A stretch of 64,000 nucleotides of DNA from JBELHO01 sp042091375 (GTDB lineage: Bacteria > Pseudomonadota > Gammaproteobacteria > Enterobacterales > Alteromonadaceae): contig JBELHO010000009.1 of the NCBI GenBank assembly GCA_042091375.1, forward strand, positions 27,802 through 91,801. The letters are read 5' to 3'. Below are positions 7,825 through 18,300 of this stretch, in pieces; the stretch's first letter is position 1, and every line of letters begins with the position of its first letter. The notes beneath the pieces are model-generated. The model had not been told where the DNA came from and made no database searches. It saw only the letters and a program-made list of their open reading frames with translations. The translations under genes were made by a program, and so were the position numbers.

Positions 7825-10332
7825 TTATAGAGTGCTTTCAAACAACTTATAAATACGGCGATATTCATCTAACCAAGAACTGGGTTGCACAAAACCATGG
7901 GGTTCTACTGGGTAAATAGCCGTTTCAAAATCTTGTTTTTCTAATTCAATTAATCGTTGCACCAGCCGAACTGTGTCCTGAAAAAACACATTGTCGTCAA
8001 CCATAGGGGCATTGATCAGTAAAGGTTTTTCCAAACCCTCAGCAAAATATATGGGTGAGCTTTGCTGGTATGCAATGGGATCATCCGCCGGTGTGTTAAG
8101 GATATTTGAAGTGTAACCGTGATTGTAATAAGCCCAATCAGACACTAAACGCAGCGCTGCTCCGGCTTGAAATAAATCCGGTTGAGTAAACATTGACATT
8201 AAGGTTAAAAACCCACCATAAGAGCCGCCATAAGTACCTATGCGTTGTCGATCAACATTGGCATAATTAACTAACCAATTAACACCATCGCGCATGTCTT
8301 CTACTTCGGGTTTACCCATGTGACGATAAATGGCGGTGCGCCAATCTCGGCCATAACCTTTCGAAGCGCGATAGTCCATATCAATGACTACGTAGCCCTG
8401 CTGCGCCAATAAGCTGTGAAACATAAACTCGCGAAAGTAGCCAGACCAGCCAAGATGCGAATTTTGTAGGTATCCAGCACCATGACTAAACATCACCGCC
8501 CTGTGTTTGACATCATCACTAGCCAATTGAGCATTTTTAGGTAAATACAGCCGAGAATATATCGGCTCATCTTGATGCGAAGATGGAATAGCAACTATGC
8601 TTGGTGCCGTCCACGGCATACTCAAAAACTGCTCTGACACTGTGTAAGTGAGACGCACAGCCTCAGTGGATGACTTTATATTCACGACATAAAGCTCAGG
8701 TGGCATAGTCACAGTAGAATGCGCTATTAATAGTTTTTGCTGATCAGGACTTAAACTGTAGTCATTCATGCCGCCTAGATCAGTCAAAGGGCTGAGCTCT
8801 GCGGAGCTGAGATCCAACTGATAGATTTCATAAATCCCCGGATGCTTTTTATTGGCCTTAAAGATAAACCGCTGGTTATCTTTGGTTAAGGTCAGATCAC
8901 TGACTTCAAAATTGCCTGAAGTCAGCTGCACAGGTTTGCCTTTAAGTGATTTAAGATAGAGATGAGAATAACCAGTTTGTTCAGAGAGATAATACAGCTG
9001 AGCACTATCACCTAACCAACCAAATTCATTAAAAGTCCAATTAATCCATGCAGGATCGTGTAACCTATGTTGCGACTGCAAGTTATTTTCTAATAAATTA
9101 ACCCGCGCTAACCAGCGATCTTTATTGTCCCAAGCTTCTAATAAAAGTGCTACCTGTTGGCCATTTTGCTGCCATTTTATCGGTTGGTAAGCCTGCATGA
9201 CATGAATATTTCGCGGTGATTTTTGACTGGTGTAGACCTTGCCCTGACGCTGATAATTTTGTTGTTTTTCTGTTGCTAAGACGTCTTCATCAAAACCGGG
9301 CAAGGTGTTATAACTCAATGAAAATTTTTGTCCTGTGGTTAAGTCAAGCAACCAAAGTTGTTCACTGTATTGGCGGTTGTCAGCGACACGAGAACGCACT
9401 TTTTGCGCAGCAATATCACCCGGTTTGGTAATATAATTAGGCATAATATCAGTATCATTGCGACTGGACTTATTGTCGGCAATACTGACGATCATTTTAT
9501 CGCCATTGGGAGATAAACTGGCATGAACAACTCGCTTATTGGCTCCCAAATAAAATTCATTTTGAGTCACCGTTGAGTTTTCGGCTTTAAGTCGTTCATT
9601 TTGGTTATGAGTTAACGACTTATTTCTATTTTGTAGGGCAATATAATCAATTAATTCCGCCTGCTCAGTCGCTAAATAACTTGCAGCTTGTTGTTCATCG
9701 TTGGGATCTTTTTCAGTTTTCAACACCGCCAATTCAACTAGGCGATTATTATCCATATCGTGAGAGAAAAAACGATTGTTTAAGCGATAAGCGATATCAC
9801 CGTTATTGAGAAACATAGCGTCGTATTCAATGCCTGAGGTGTAGGTCACTTGTTGGGTCTGCTCAGTGATTAAGTCTCTAACAAAAACATTGCCTTCAAA
9901 AGTATATACCTGCTTGGTATTGGTGCTATTGGCTTGTGCATCACTATGAGCAAATTTATGCAGCTCAGCTAATTTAATTTGCTCTGCCGAGGTGTTAATC
10001 TCATTGCTATTAATGTCTTGGCGGAACAAGTCACGCACTGGACTATCTGGCCTTTTTTGTTGATAAAAAATAGTTTCACTGTCATTGCCCCAATACCAAG
10101 ATTCGGGTGAACGACCGATCCAATCGGGATCAGACATTATTTTTTCTAATTTCAGTATAATATCTTGTTGATCTCTTACAGCGTTTACATTCGGTGTTAC
10201 CACAGCGGCAGATTTAGCTTGCGAAAGAAGTGATGCTGGTGCTGCTGATTGAAGCCCAGTAGTTGTTGACATGCAACCTGTTAAGGTAATGGTAAAGCCA
10301 AGGGCAAAAGAAAGTAATGGATGTTTGATCAT
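7825..10332 (-). CDS. S9 family (prolyl oligopeptidase/DPP-IV-like) serine peptidase, lipoprotein
   Basis: This 835-residue peptidase probably removes short N-terminal peptides from oligopeptides in the cell envelope. The N-terminus has a lipoprotein signal with lipobox LTGC (Cys at about residue 20), so it is likely membrane-anchored. Residues about 100-580 contain the repeats of a DPP-IV/TolB-like beta-propeller. The C-terminal alpha/beta-hydrolase domain has the nucleophile in GGSYGG (Ser about 704), Asp in VDDN (about 779) and His in EPHGF (about 812), a complete triad. The gene stands alone, with no co-directional partner close by. Exact substrate preference (Xaa-Pro, acyl-amino acid or other) cannot be read from the sequence. 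Confidence 0.92.
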   Translation of the reverse strand: MIKHPLLSFALGFTITLTGCMSTTTGLQSAAPASLLSQAKSAAVVTPNVNAVRDQQDIILKLEKIMSDPDWIGRSPESWYWGNDSETIFYQQKRPDSPVRDLFRQDINSNEINTSAEQIKLAELHKFAHSDAQANSTNTKQVYTFEGNVFVRDLITEQTQQVTYTSGIEYDAMFLNNGDIAYRLNNRFFSHDMDNNRLVELAVLKTEKDPNDEQQAASYLATEQAELIDYIALQNRNKSLTHNQNERLKAENSTVTQNEFYLGANKRVVHASLSPNGDKMIVSIADNKSSRNDTDIMPNYITKPGDIAAQKVRSRVADNRQYSEQLWLLDLTTGQKFSLSYNTLPGFDEDVLATEKQQNYQRQGKVYTSQKSPRNIHVMQAYQPIKWQQNGQQVALLLEAWDNKDRWLARVNLLENNLQSQHRLHDPAWINWTFNEFGWLGDSAQLYYLSEQTGYSHLYLKSLKGKPVQLTSGNFEVSDLTLTKDNQRFIFKANKKHPGIYEIYQLDLSSAELSPLTDLGGMNDYSLSPDQQKLLIAHSTVTMPPELYVVNIKSSTEAVRLTYTVSEQFLSMPWTAPSIVAIPSSHQDEPIYSRLYLPKNAQLASDDVKHRAVMFSHGAGYLQNSHLGWSGYFREFMFHSLLAQQGYVVIDMDYRASKGYGRDWRTAIYRHMGKPEVEDMRDGVNWLVNYANVDRQRIGTYGGSYGGFLTLMSMFTQPDLFQAGAALRLVSDWAYYNHGYTSNILNTPADDPIAYQQSSPIYFAEGLEKPLLINAPMVDDNVFFQDTVRLVQRLIELEKQDFETAIYPVEPHGFVQPSSWLDEYRRIYKLFESTL

Positions 10333-10593
10333 AAGATTTGCTTAATGTGTATTGTTATTAGCGTTATAAACATAGACTATGTTATACGTTGCCTTGCACC
10401 TATATTCAATGCAATCAAGCAACTATTTGATCAAAAATGCAAACAATGTCCGTTGCCCATATGAATTCACCGCCGCAGTCAATTTCAATAACCGCTAACA
10501 AGTTTTTAGGTAAATAAATATGCGGTTCACTGGTAAACTCAAACACAACAATAACCGTATTAACCGACATGCTAATTTTAACAAGGAAATACT

Positions 10594-10767
10594 ATGTTCT
10601 CTATTTTCAAAAAAGACCCGCTAAAAAAATTAAACAAACTTCATGAACAGAAGCTTGAACAAGCTATGTTGGCGCAAAGAAACGGTAATATTAAAGCCTA
10701 CGCGATGATCACTGAAGAAGCAGAAAATATCGCCTTAGAAATTAAAACCCTACAACAGATGAAATAA
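10594..10767 (+). CDS. DUF6435 family small cytoplasmic protein
   Basis: This is a 57-residue ORF below the usual length cutoff. It starts MFSIFKKDPLKKLNK and continues with AMLAQRNGNIKAYAMITEEAE, closely matching the small DUF6435 family (MF-x-F-KKDPLKKL pattern). AAGGA (10583-10587) lies 6 nt before the ATG. It is highly charged, predicted all-helical, with no signal peptide. The function is unknown. It is flanked by non-coding sequence on both sides, so it is a monocistronic mini-gene. Confidence 0.85.
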   Translation: MFSIFKKDPLKKLNKLHEQKLEQAMLAQRNGNIKAYAMITEEAENIALEIKTLQQMK

Positions 10768-10826
10768 CAAGCAAAATATATCCATAAACAAATCAATTTT
10801 GTATAGTTTCACATGCCTTTATTGGG

Positions 10827-10854
10827 TGGATAGTGGATAGTGGATAGTGGATAG
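10827..10854. repeat. Four tandem copies of a 7-bp unit (TGGATAG)
   Basis: There are four perfect TGGATAG copies followed by a degenerate TTGATTA. They sit in the gap between the DUF6435 gene and the convergent VOC gene. The 7-bp period is the same as the repeat at 6143-6184, but the sequence differs. Confidence 0.9.
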
Positions 10855-10905
10855 TTGATTATAAATTACTGATAAATTTACTATGACTTGCTACTGTCTG
10901 GCCTA

Positions 10906-11256
10906 TCACTCAGACCAGACAGCTAATTCATTGCCACTTGGATCGCTAAAGTGAAACCTTTGACCACCCGGAAAGGAGAAAATTGGTTTAATGATCTTTC
11001 CTCCTGCTTGTGTAATTTTTGCTTGGCTGTCTGGTAAGTCTTGACTGTAAATAACAATTAATGGGCTGCCATTAGCGACAGCAACCACCTGTGTTGAGGT
11101 AAAGAAGCCACCATCAATACCTTGTGCAGTAAAGCTTGCGTAATCAGGGCCATAATCTGTAAACGACCAGGAAAAAACAGTAGCAAAAAAAGTTTTTGTC
11201 GCCTGCAAATTTTTTGTCGGGATCTCAATATAATTAATTTTATGGTGGTTAGTCAC
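10906..11256 (-). CDS. VOC (glyoxalase/bleomycin resistance) superfamily protein
   Basis: This is a 116-residue single-domain protein. The N-terminal half reads INYIEIPTKNLQATKTFFATVFSW and the C-terminal half has a FPGGQRFHFSDPSGNELAVW ending, both typical of the vicinal-oxygen-chelate fold. Such proteins are metal-dependent lyases, dioxygenases or binding proteins, and the substrate cannot be assigned. The start is GTG. Family members often dimerise to complete the metal site. The SstT gene is about 200 bp downstream on the same strand. Confidence 0.85.
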   Translation of the reverse strand: MTNHHKINYIEIPTKNLQATKTFFATVFSWSFTDYGPDYASFTAQGIDGGFFTSTQVVAVANGSPLIVIYSQDLPDSQAKITQAGGKIIKPIFSFPGGQRFHFSDPSGNELAVWSE

Positions 11257-11346
11257 TTGTTTATCTTTCCCTTTATTCCTCGATATTGACGTTATTTTTA
11301 GGTATTTGCTAGAGTGCTATTCAGCTAAGGGCGACCAGCGCAAAAT

Positions 11347-11375
11347 ATAGCTACTTATAGCTACTTATAGCTACT
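11347..11375. repeat. Tandem decamer repeat (ATAGCTACTT), about 2.9 copies
   Basis: ATAGCTACTT occurs twice followed by ATAGCTACT, in the 195-bp gap between the VOC gene and sstT. It is non-coding. A slipped-strand origin is the simplest explanation. Confidence 0.85.
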
Positions 11376-11452
11376 AGCAGCGAATAACAAAGCAATAGCT
11401 GAGTAATACTGCATCTTTATACTCCGCTACTGCCAAAATCTTTCATAGTGGT

Positions 11453-12715
11453 TTAGGTATTTTTGCTCACTTGATGCGATGCTGCTGCAGTAAAAACCAC
11501 ATCTGTTGAGCTGTTTAATGCTGTTTCAGCTGAATCTTGAATAACCCCAATAATGAAACCTATGGCAACCACTTGCATAGCAATATCATTGTTGATACCA
11601 AATAAGCCACAGGCTAAAGGTATTAATAATAATGAACCACCAGCAACGCCTGAAGCCCCACATGCCGACACAGCAGCAATCACACTGAGCAAGATAGCGG
11701 TAGCAAAATCAACTGAAATGCCTAAGGTATTCGCCGTGGCTAAGGTTAAAATAGTAATAGTAATAGCCGCCCCTGCCATATTAATGGTTGCACCTAAAGG
11801 AATGGATACCGAATAAGTGTCTTCGTGTAAGTCGAGTTTTTTACACAACTCCATATTGACCGGAATATTCGCTGCCGAGCTACGCGTGAAAAACGCCGTG
11901 ATCCCTGAATTTTTCAAACAAGTAAACACTAGCGGATAGGGATTTTTGCGCATAATAAAAAACACAATGGCAGGGTTGACCACCAAGGCAATAATGATCA
12001 TTGCACTCAATAATAACAACACTAAATGACTAAATTCACTTAACGTGCTAAAACCAGTATCAGCAACGGTATGAGCAACTAAGCCTAAAATACCTAAAGG
12101 TGCAAAACGAATCACAATTTTGACAATTGACGATACCGCATTAGCGAGATCATGCACTGTGTTTTTGGTACTTTCATTGCTGTGTTTAAGAGCGAAGCCC
12201 AAGCCTAACCCCCAAGCCAAAATACCGATAAAATTACCAGTTGCAATAGCGTTAATAGGATTGTCGACAACTTTGAAGGCTAAGGTGGTTAGCACTTGCC
12301 CTAACCCTTGCGGGGGATTGGCACTGGCGCCGGCTAAATCTAAACTCAACGACACTGGAAAAGCAAAACTTATTGCTACTGACACTAAGGCAGCACTAAG
12401 GGTACCGATCAGATATAAACCAACAATGGGTTTTAATTTGGCGTCACTGTTAACCTTTTGGTTAGCAATAGACGAAGCAACCAACAATAGTACTAGGATC
12501 GGCGCCACAGCCTTTAAGGCATTGACGAAAAGAGCGCCTAGCATTTTTAAAGCCAGACCAAGATCAGGCAGATAAAAACCAATAACCCCACCCAATATAA
12601 TAGCGACGATAATTTGTTTTACTAAACTTATCGAGCGCAGTTTTTGCCATGCTGAGCGCTGCTCAGTGATCAGGTTATTATTGATATCACGGGATGAATC
12701 GACTGGTGTTTTCAT
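11453..12715 (-). CDS. sstT: Sodium:serine/threonine symporter SstT
   Basis: SstT imports serine and threonine with Na+ through the inner membrane (dicarboxylate/amino acid:cation symporter family). The 420-residue protein begins with a soluble tail, then the family segment SLVKQIIVAIILGGVIGF. It has about eight membrane helices. The conserved re-entrant regions include the serine-rich FFTRSSAANIPVN and the substrate/cation-site stretch IPLGATINMAGAAI. The C-terminal QDSAETALNSSTDV is also characteristic of SstT. It is transcribed alone, with about 110 bp to tilS upstream. Confidence 0.95.
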   Translation of the reverse strand: MKTPVDSSRDINNNLITEQRSAWQKLRSISLVKQIIVAIILGGVIGFYLPDLGLALKMLGALFVNALKAVAPILVLLLVASSIANQKVNSDAKLKPIVGLYLIGTLSAALVSVAISFAFPVSLSLDLAGASANPPQGLGQVLTTLAFKVVDNPINAIATGNFIGILAWGLGLGFALKHSNESTKNTVHDLANAVSSIVKIVIRFAPLGILGLVAHTVADTGFSTLSEFSHLVLLLLSAMIIIALVVNPAIVFFIMRKNPYPLVFTCLKNSGITAFFTRSSAANIPVNMELCKKLDLHEDTYSVSIPLGATINMAGAAITITILTLATANTLGISVDFATAILLSVIAAVSACGASGVAGGSLLLIPLACGLFGINNDIAMQVVAIGFIIGVIQDSAETALNSSTDVVFTAAASHQVSKNT

Positions 12716-12827
12716 AGGCTCTTCTTATTGTTGTGGTGAGTTGATGTCGTTGCTAATGGCAAATATTTTTACCACCTAACAGCTTATATTGTCTAGTGTT
12801 ATTCAATAATAAGACAAAAATAAATGG

Positions 12828-14216
12828 CTACTGTCTCGGTTGCCAATAAAGATGCAAACTGGCTGTGTTACTTTTGGCTAAAAACGGTTTACAAACAAAA
12901 TGACCGAGTACCGCGACTAATTGGTCATTGTAAAACAGCAAAGGTAAACGCTTGCGTTGCCAACTAGGAATATTTAATTCTTGTAAGACTTTTTTTAATT
13001 GCCGTGATTTTTGTCTATAGTCGGGTAAACAGCGCGGATTGTGATGACCTAAGCGAATTGACATTTGTTGGTCTGATTTAGGTGCGCTAATACTGGCTCG
13101 CCAAGGTTGGCAGTGGGTATGAATGTCAAGGTCAAGGTCAATATCAACAGAGGCAGAAGTTAACAATAATTCACCGATATTATCCGGTAAGCTCAGATGA
13201 CAACTCTGTTGTTGAAGATCTGGCCAATCGACAACTTGCTGCCATTGAATGTCCTCAGAAAATATTGGCGTTAGATACAAAGCGCCCTGATAACGACGCA
13301 TACAATGCTGAGCTAATTGCACCACAGGATTTTTATCAACCGCGGCATTGAGTTGCTTATGGATTTGTTGTAACTGTTTACTGCTTGGCATTAATATCTG
13401 ATGTTGCTTAAAAAAATAGCGCATCACATTATTAAATCGAGCTGTGGATAATGTCGTTAAGGCGTCAACAGAAAGGCTAAACTTGTCGTTTGCGATCCGC
13501 TGTAAATCCCCTTGTGCTAATTCTTCCAACAGCTCTTGCGCTTCAGCACAATGCTGAGCACTGCGCTCTATAGTCTGGGAAATACTTGGCCAGCGTTGTT
13601 GTAGACGAGGCAAGATTTGATGACGTAAAAAATTTCGATCATAATGGGTATCAAGATTAGACTCATCATCTACCCAAGTTAAGTTGTGTTGTTGAGCATA
13701 CAATTCAATGTCGGCTCTACAATGAGCCAGTAAAGGCCGAGCCAATAACTGTTGACCCAATGGCATTACTGCCGACATTGCCGATAAGCCTTTGATCCCT
13801 GAGCCGCGTTTTAATGCCAACAAAAAAGTTTCAGTTTGATCATCGCCGTGATGACCAGTAACCAATATATCGCTTGTTTGACAGGCTGACTGTAATACTT
13901 GGTATCTAGCCTCTCTTGCTTGCTCTTCAAGGCTTTTTCGCGATTGCACTGCAATATCGACTGTAAGTACCGTTAACTGCACATTGAGTGCTTGGCATTG
14001 CTCTTCAGCAAATGCTTGCCAAGCATTGGCGTTATCGCTTAAACCGTGATTGACATGGTACACTTGGATAGTTTGCTGAAGTTTATGCTGTTGCTTTAAG
14101 GTGTGTAGGCTGTGCAACAACACCTGTGAATCTATGCCACCACTATAAGCAATAGCAATAGTGCTATTGTCAAAGTGTGAAAAAAAATCGGCTAATGTCT
14201 GTAAAATTGTCGCCAT
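12828..14216 (-). CDS. tilS: tRNA(Ile)-lysidine synthetase TilS
   Basis: TilS attaches lysine to C34 of the CAU-anticodon tRNA-Ile using ATP, switching its codon reading from AUG to AUA. The PP-loop motif SGGIDS lies at residues 25-30, with a second conserved segment VTGHHGDDQTET near 120-131. The N-terminal catalytic domain runs to about 220, followed by the linker and the C-terminal tRNA-binding domains ending near 462. Length fits the gammaproteobacterial form. It lies 56 bp downstream of accA in the usual accA-tilS order and closes the long minus-strand block. Confidence 0.96.
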   Translation of the reverse strand: MATILQTLADFFSHFDNSTIAIAYSGGIDSQVLLHSLHTLKQQHKLQQTIQVYHVNHGLSDNANAWQAFAEEQCQALNVQLTVLTVDIAVQSRKSLEEQAREARYQVLQSACQTSDILVTGHHGDDQTETFLLALKRGSGIKGLSAMSAVMPLGQQLLARPLLAHCRADIELYAQQHNLTWVDDESNLDTHYDRNFLRHQILPRLQQRWPSISQTIERSAQHCAEAQELLEELAQGDLQRIANDKFSLSVDALTTLSTARFNNVMRYFFKQHQILMPSSKQLQQIHKQLNAAVDKNPVVQLAQHCMRRYQGALYLTPIFSEDIQWQQVVDWPDLQQQSCHLSLPDNIGELLLTSASVDIDLDLDIHTHCQPWRASISAPKSDQQMSIRLGHHNPRCLPDYRQKSRQLKKVLQELNIPSWQRKRLPLLFYNDQLVAVLGHFVCKPFLAKSNTASLHLYWQPRQ

Positions 14217-14272
14217 AAGTAAGCGATTAATATGAGTATAAACAGCTAATATTAATCGCCTTATCGTAAAGG

Positions 14273-15229
14273 TTAACAGTAACCAAACGACATAAGTCGT
14301 TGATAGCGTTGTTCAATTAACTGCTCTTTGGAAAGATTTGCTAAATCAGCAAGGTCCTTTTTAATGGCTTGCTTTAAAGTAGCAGCCATTTGATCCATAT
14401 CGCGATGGGCTCCTCCCATAGGCTCCTCAACTATATTGTCAATTAACTCCAACTCTTTAATACGCTGTGCAGTAATACCCATTGCTTCAGCAGCAGTAGA
14501 AGCTTTTTCAGCGGTTTTCCATAAAATGGAAGCACAACCTTCGGGGGAAATAACTGAATATGTTGAGTATTGCAACATGTTGACTTTATCACCAACACCG
14601 ATGGCCAATGCGCCACCTGAGCCACCTTCACCAATGACAGTACAGACAATTGGTACATTTAATCGAGCCATGACTTTTAAGTTTTTGGCAATCGCTTCAC
14701 TTTGGCCACGCTCTTCAGCACCAATACCAGGATAAGCGCCAGGGGTATCAATAAAGGTGATAATAGGCATGTTAAAACGCTCGGCCATTTCCATTAACCG
14801 CAAAGCCTTGCGATAACCTTCTGGTCTGGGCATGCCGAAGTTTCTTTTTACTTTTTCGGCAGTAGTGCGACCTTTTTGATGGCCAATAACCATAACAGGT
14901 TGACCGTCAAGGCGTGCGGTACCACCAACGATGGCACTGTCATCGGCATAAGCCCGATCGCCAGCTAATTCGTCAAATTCAGTAAAGATGCGCGGCAGAT
15001 AATCTAGGCTGTATGGCCGTTGTGGATGACGCGCAACACGAGCCGTTTGCCAAGGGTCTAAACTGGAAAATATTTTCTGCGTTAACTCTTGATTTTTTTC
15101 ACGTAACTGTGAAATTTGATCTTCTAAATCAAGATCCAATTCTTGACCATTGTTGACCAGTTGTAATTCTTCAATTTTGGCTTCAAGTTCAGCTATCGGC
15201 TGCTCAAAATCTAAAAAATTTAATGACAT
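14273..15229 (-). CDS. accA: Acetyl-CoA carboxylase carboxyltransferase subunit alpha
   Basis: AccA forms, with AccD, the carboxyltransferase that makes malonyl-CoA, the first committed step of fatty acid synthesis. The 318-residue protein is full length. The N-terminal coiled helix MSLNFLDFEQPIAELEAKI is typical, and the crotonase-like core contains RPEGYRKALRLM, TPGAYPGIGAEERGQ and the oxyanion-hole segment GEGGSGGALAIG. It lies about 140 bp downstream of dnaE, which matches the conserved dnaE-accA order in gammaproteobacteria. Confidence 0.97.
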   Translation of the reverse strand: MSLNFLDFEQPIAELEAKIEELQLVNNGQELDLDLEDQISQLREKNQELTQKIFSSLDPWQTARVARHPQRPYSLDYLPRIFTEFDELAGDRAYADDSAIVGGTARLDGQPVMVIGHQKGRTTAEKVKRNFGMPRPEGYRKALRLMEMAERFNMPIITFIDTPGAYPGIGAEERGQSEAIAKNLKVMARLNVPIVCTVIGEGGSGGALAIGVGDKVNMLQYSTYSVISPEGCASILWKTAEKASTAAEAMGITAQRIKELELIDNIVEEPMGGAHRDMDQMAATLKQAIKKDLADLANLSKEQLIEQRYQRLMSFGYC

Positions 15230-15372
15230 ATACTATAGTTACCTGTGTTCTTTTGTCGCTAACTCTGCTTGTACAGATACAATACTTAACTGGGTTGTGT
15301 GCTAGCTAAGTACTTTTCTAATAAAAATAATCCAATATTAGAGAGGGTTTTCCCGCAAATAGCAAACATTAT

Positions 15373-18300
15373 CTATTTAAATTGTAAGGCTATTTTATCT
15401 TCGCCTAACATCTGCGTTAATTGATATAATAAAGCATCCGCTGGTGTCACTCGCCATTCAACGCCCAATTCTAGCATAGCTTGCGCTTCATCTCTTTGAT
15501 AAAAAACGCGAATTGGGCATGTTCCTTGATTAAAAGGACCAATGGTTTGAGAAAATTGTTCAATAAAATCAGCAGATATTGCGCTTTTCTCAACATGAAT
15601 ATCCAATGAGGTCACATAATTTTCTCGTGCATCGGCGATAGTCATTATATCTCGTGCCGTCATTGTAATACCACCGGAGTAATCATCAAAGCTGACCTGT
15701 CCGCTACAGACTAAAATCGCGTCAGTTACCAGTAATTCAGCAAAAGTATCATAGTCATCTGGAAACAGCCTGACATCAATACGGGCACTTTTATCATCTA
15801 AGGTAACCAATGCCCAACGACGTCCGCGTTTGTTGACCATAACCCTGACGCCAACGACTAAGCCGACAGCGACAGATGTTTTATCTTTTCCTCCCGGCTG
15901 CATGCTAATTAAGCGCCCTGACGCATATTTTTTTATTTCGCTGAGATAGCGATCAATAGGATGACCAGTTAAATACAAGCCCAAGGTTTCTTTTTCGCCA
16001 TCAAGCCATATTTCTTCTGGCCACATTGGGACGTGTTTGAACGCCTGTTTGGTATCTTCCGGCTGTTCATTGATCAAGCCAAATAAATCGTCTTGGCCAA
16101 TGGCTTGCGCTTTGGCATGTTGCTCTGCGGCTTTTATGGCCTCTGGCAGAGTGGCAAACAGTGACGCTCGGTGAGGGCCGCTATCAGTAGGCGGTCCGAG
16201 TTTGTCCATAGCACCCGATTTAATTAAGCGCTCTAGTACTCTTTTATTGGTTTTCTTGAGATCTAAACGCGCACAAAAATCAAATAAGTCAACAAACTCA
16301 CCACCTTGTTGTCGTGCAGCAATAATAGCTTCAATAGGGCCTTCGCCGACGCCTTTAATCGCTCCAAGGCCATAGACAATTTGATCATCATCATTAACTG
16401 TAAACTTATAATGGCCAAGGTTTACATCCGGGGGCAGAAGAACAATATTCATGTTGGCGCATTCTTCCACTAAGGTAACAATTTTGTCGGTGTTATCTAA
16501 GTCAGCGGACATAACAGCTGCCATAAATGGCGATGGAAAGTGAGTTTTCATCCACAGGGTTTGATATGACACTAACGCATAAGCCGCAGAGTGCGATTTA
16601 TTGAAACCATAACCAGCAAATTTTTCAACCAAGTCAAAGATTTTCATTGCCAGCTCACCATCAATACCGCGATTGATAGCACCTTGCTCAAAGCCTTCTC
16701 GTTGTTTAGCCATCTCCTCTGGCTTTTTCTTGCCCATGGCTCGACGCAACATATCTGCACCACCGAGGGAATAACCCGCTAATACTTGGGCGATTTGCAT
16801 CACTTGTTCTTGATATAAAATAATCCCATAAGTTGGTTCAAGTATCGGTTTTAATTCAATGTGTTGCCAAGTGGCATCTGGGTAACTGATTTCTTCACGG
16901 CCGTGTTTGCGCTCAATAAAGTTATCGACCATGCCCGATTGCAATGGCCCTGGTCTAAACAAGGCAACTAAGGCGATTATGTCTTCAAAACAGTCTGGTT
17001 TCAATTTGGCGATCAGCGATTTCATACCACTCGATTCCAATTGAAATACCGCGGTGGTCTCCGCCTTTAATAGTGTCTTAAAGCTGGCTGGGTCTTCTAA
17101 ATCTATACTATTTATGTCAATCGGTATTTTGCCTTGTTTTAACAATTTTTCATCGGCCATTTCAATAGCCCATTGCAATATTGTTAAAGTCCGTAACCCC
17201 AAAAAGTCGAACTTTACTAAACCGGCATCCTCAACGTCGTTTTTATCGAATTGAGTGACTGGATTATTACCTTCGTCGTCGCAGTAAAGCGGTGCGAAAT
17301 CAGTAATGGTTGTTGGTGAAATCACTACACCACCAGCGTGTTTACCGGCATTGCGGGTAGTGCCTTCCAAAATCCGGCACATATCAATTAAATCTTTAAC
17401 ATCGTGATCTTGGGCGTATGCTTCTGGTAGCTTAGGCTCAACCTCAAAAGCTTTGCTTAAAGTCATCCCCGGATCTGCCGGCACTAACTTGGAAATGCGA
17501 TCAACGAAACCATAAGGATAACCCAACACACGTCCCACATCTCTGATCACCGCTTTCGCCGCCATGGTACCAAAGGTAATGATTTGCGATACGGCATCAC
17601 GACCGTATAATTCGGCAACGTGATCAATCACTTCATCGCGTCTATCCATGCAAAAGTCAATATCAAAATCGGGCATAGAAACCCGCTCGGGGTTGAGAAA
17701 ACGCTCAAACAGTAAATCGTATTCAAGCGGATCTAAGTCGGTGATTTTTTGCGCATAAGCAACCAGTGAACCAGCACCTGATCCTCGTCCTGGCCCAACT
17801 GGAATATTATTGTCTTTACTCCATTGAATAAATTCCATTACGATCAAGAAATAGCCGGGAAAACCCATGTTATTAATCACCTCAAGCTCAATGGCCAAGC
17901 GTTGATCATAGGGTTTACGCTGCTCAATAAATTCCGGCGAGTTGCGGTCAAAAATGAGATCCAGTCGTTGTTCAAGGCCCTGCTCTGAGACTTTCACCAA
18001 GTAGTCTTCAATGGTCATGCCCTCAGTGGGAAAATCAGGTAGTACATATTCACCCAAGCGCACGGTAACATTGCAACGCTTGGCTATTTCCACTGAATTA
18101 GCTAGCGCTTCTGGTATATCGGCAAAAAGCTCAACCATTTCTTGCTCAGTGCGCAAATATTGTTGTTCACTGTAGCGTTTTGGCCGACGTTTATCGTCTA
18201 AGGTAAAGCCATCGTGAATAGCAACTCGTATTTCATGGGCGGCGAAATTGTCTTTATCTAAAAAAACCACTTCATTGGTGGCAACCACTGGAAGCTGATA

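Noticed and set aside
12120..12575. 151-residue plus-strand ORF inside sstT
   Set aside because: Antisense shadow of a clear membrane transporter gene; composition follows from the sstT codons.
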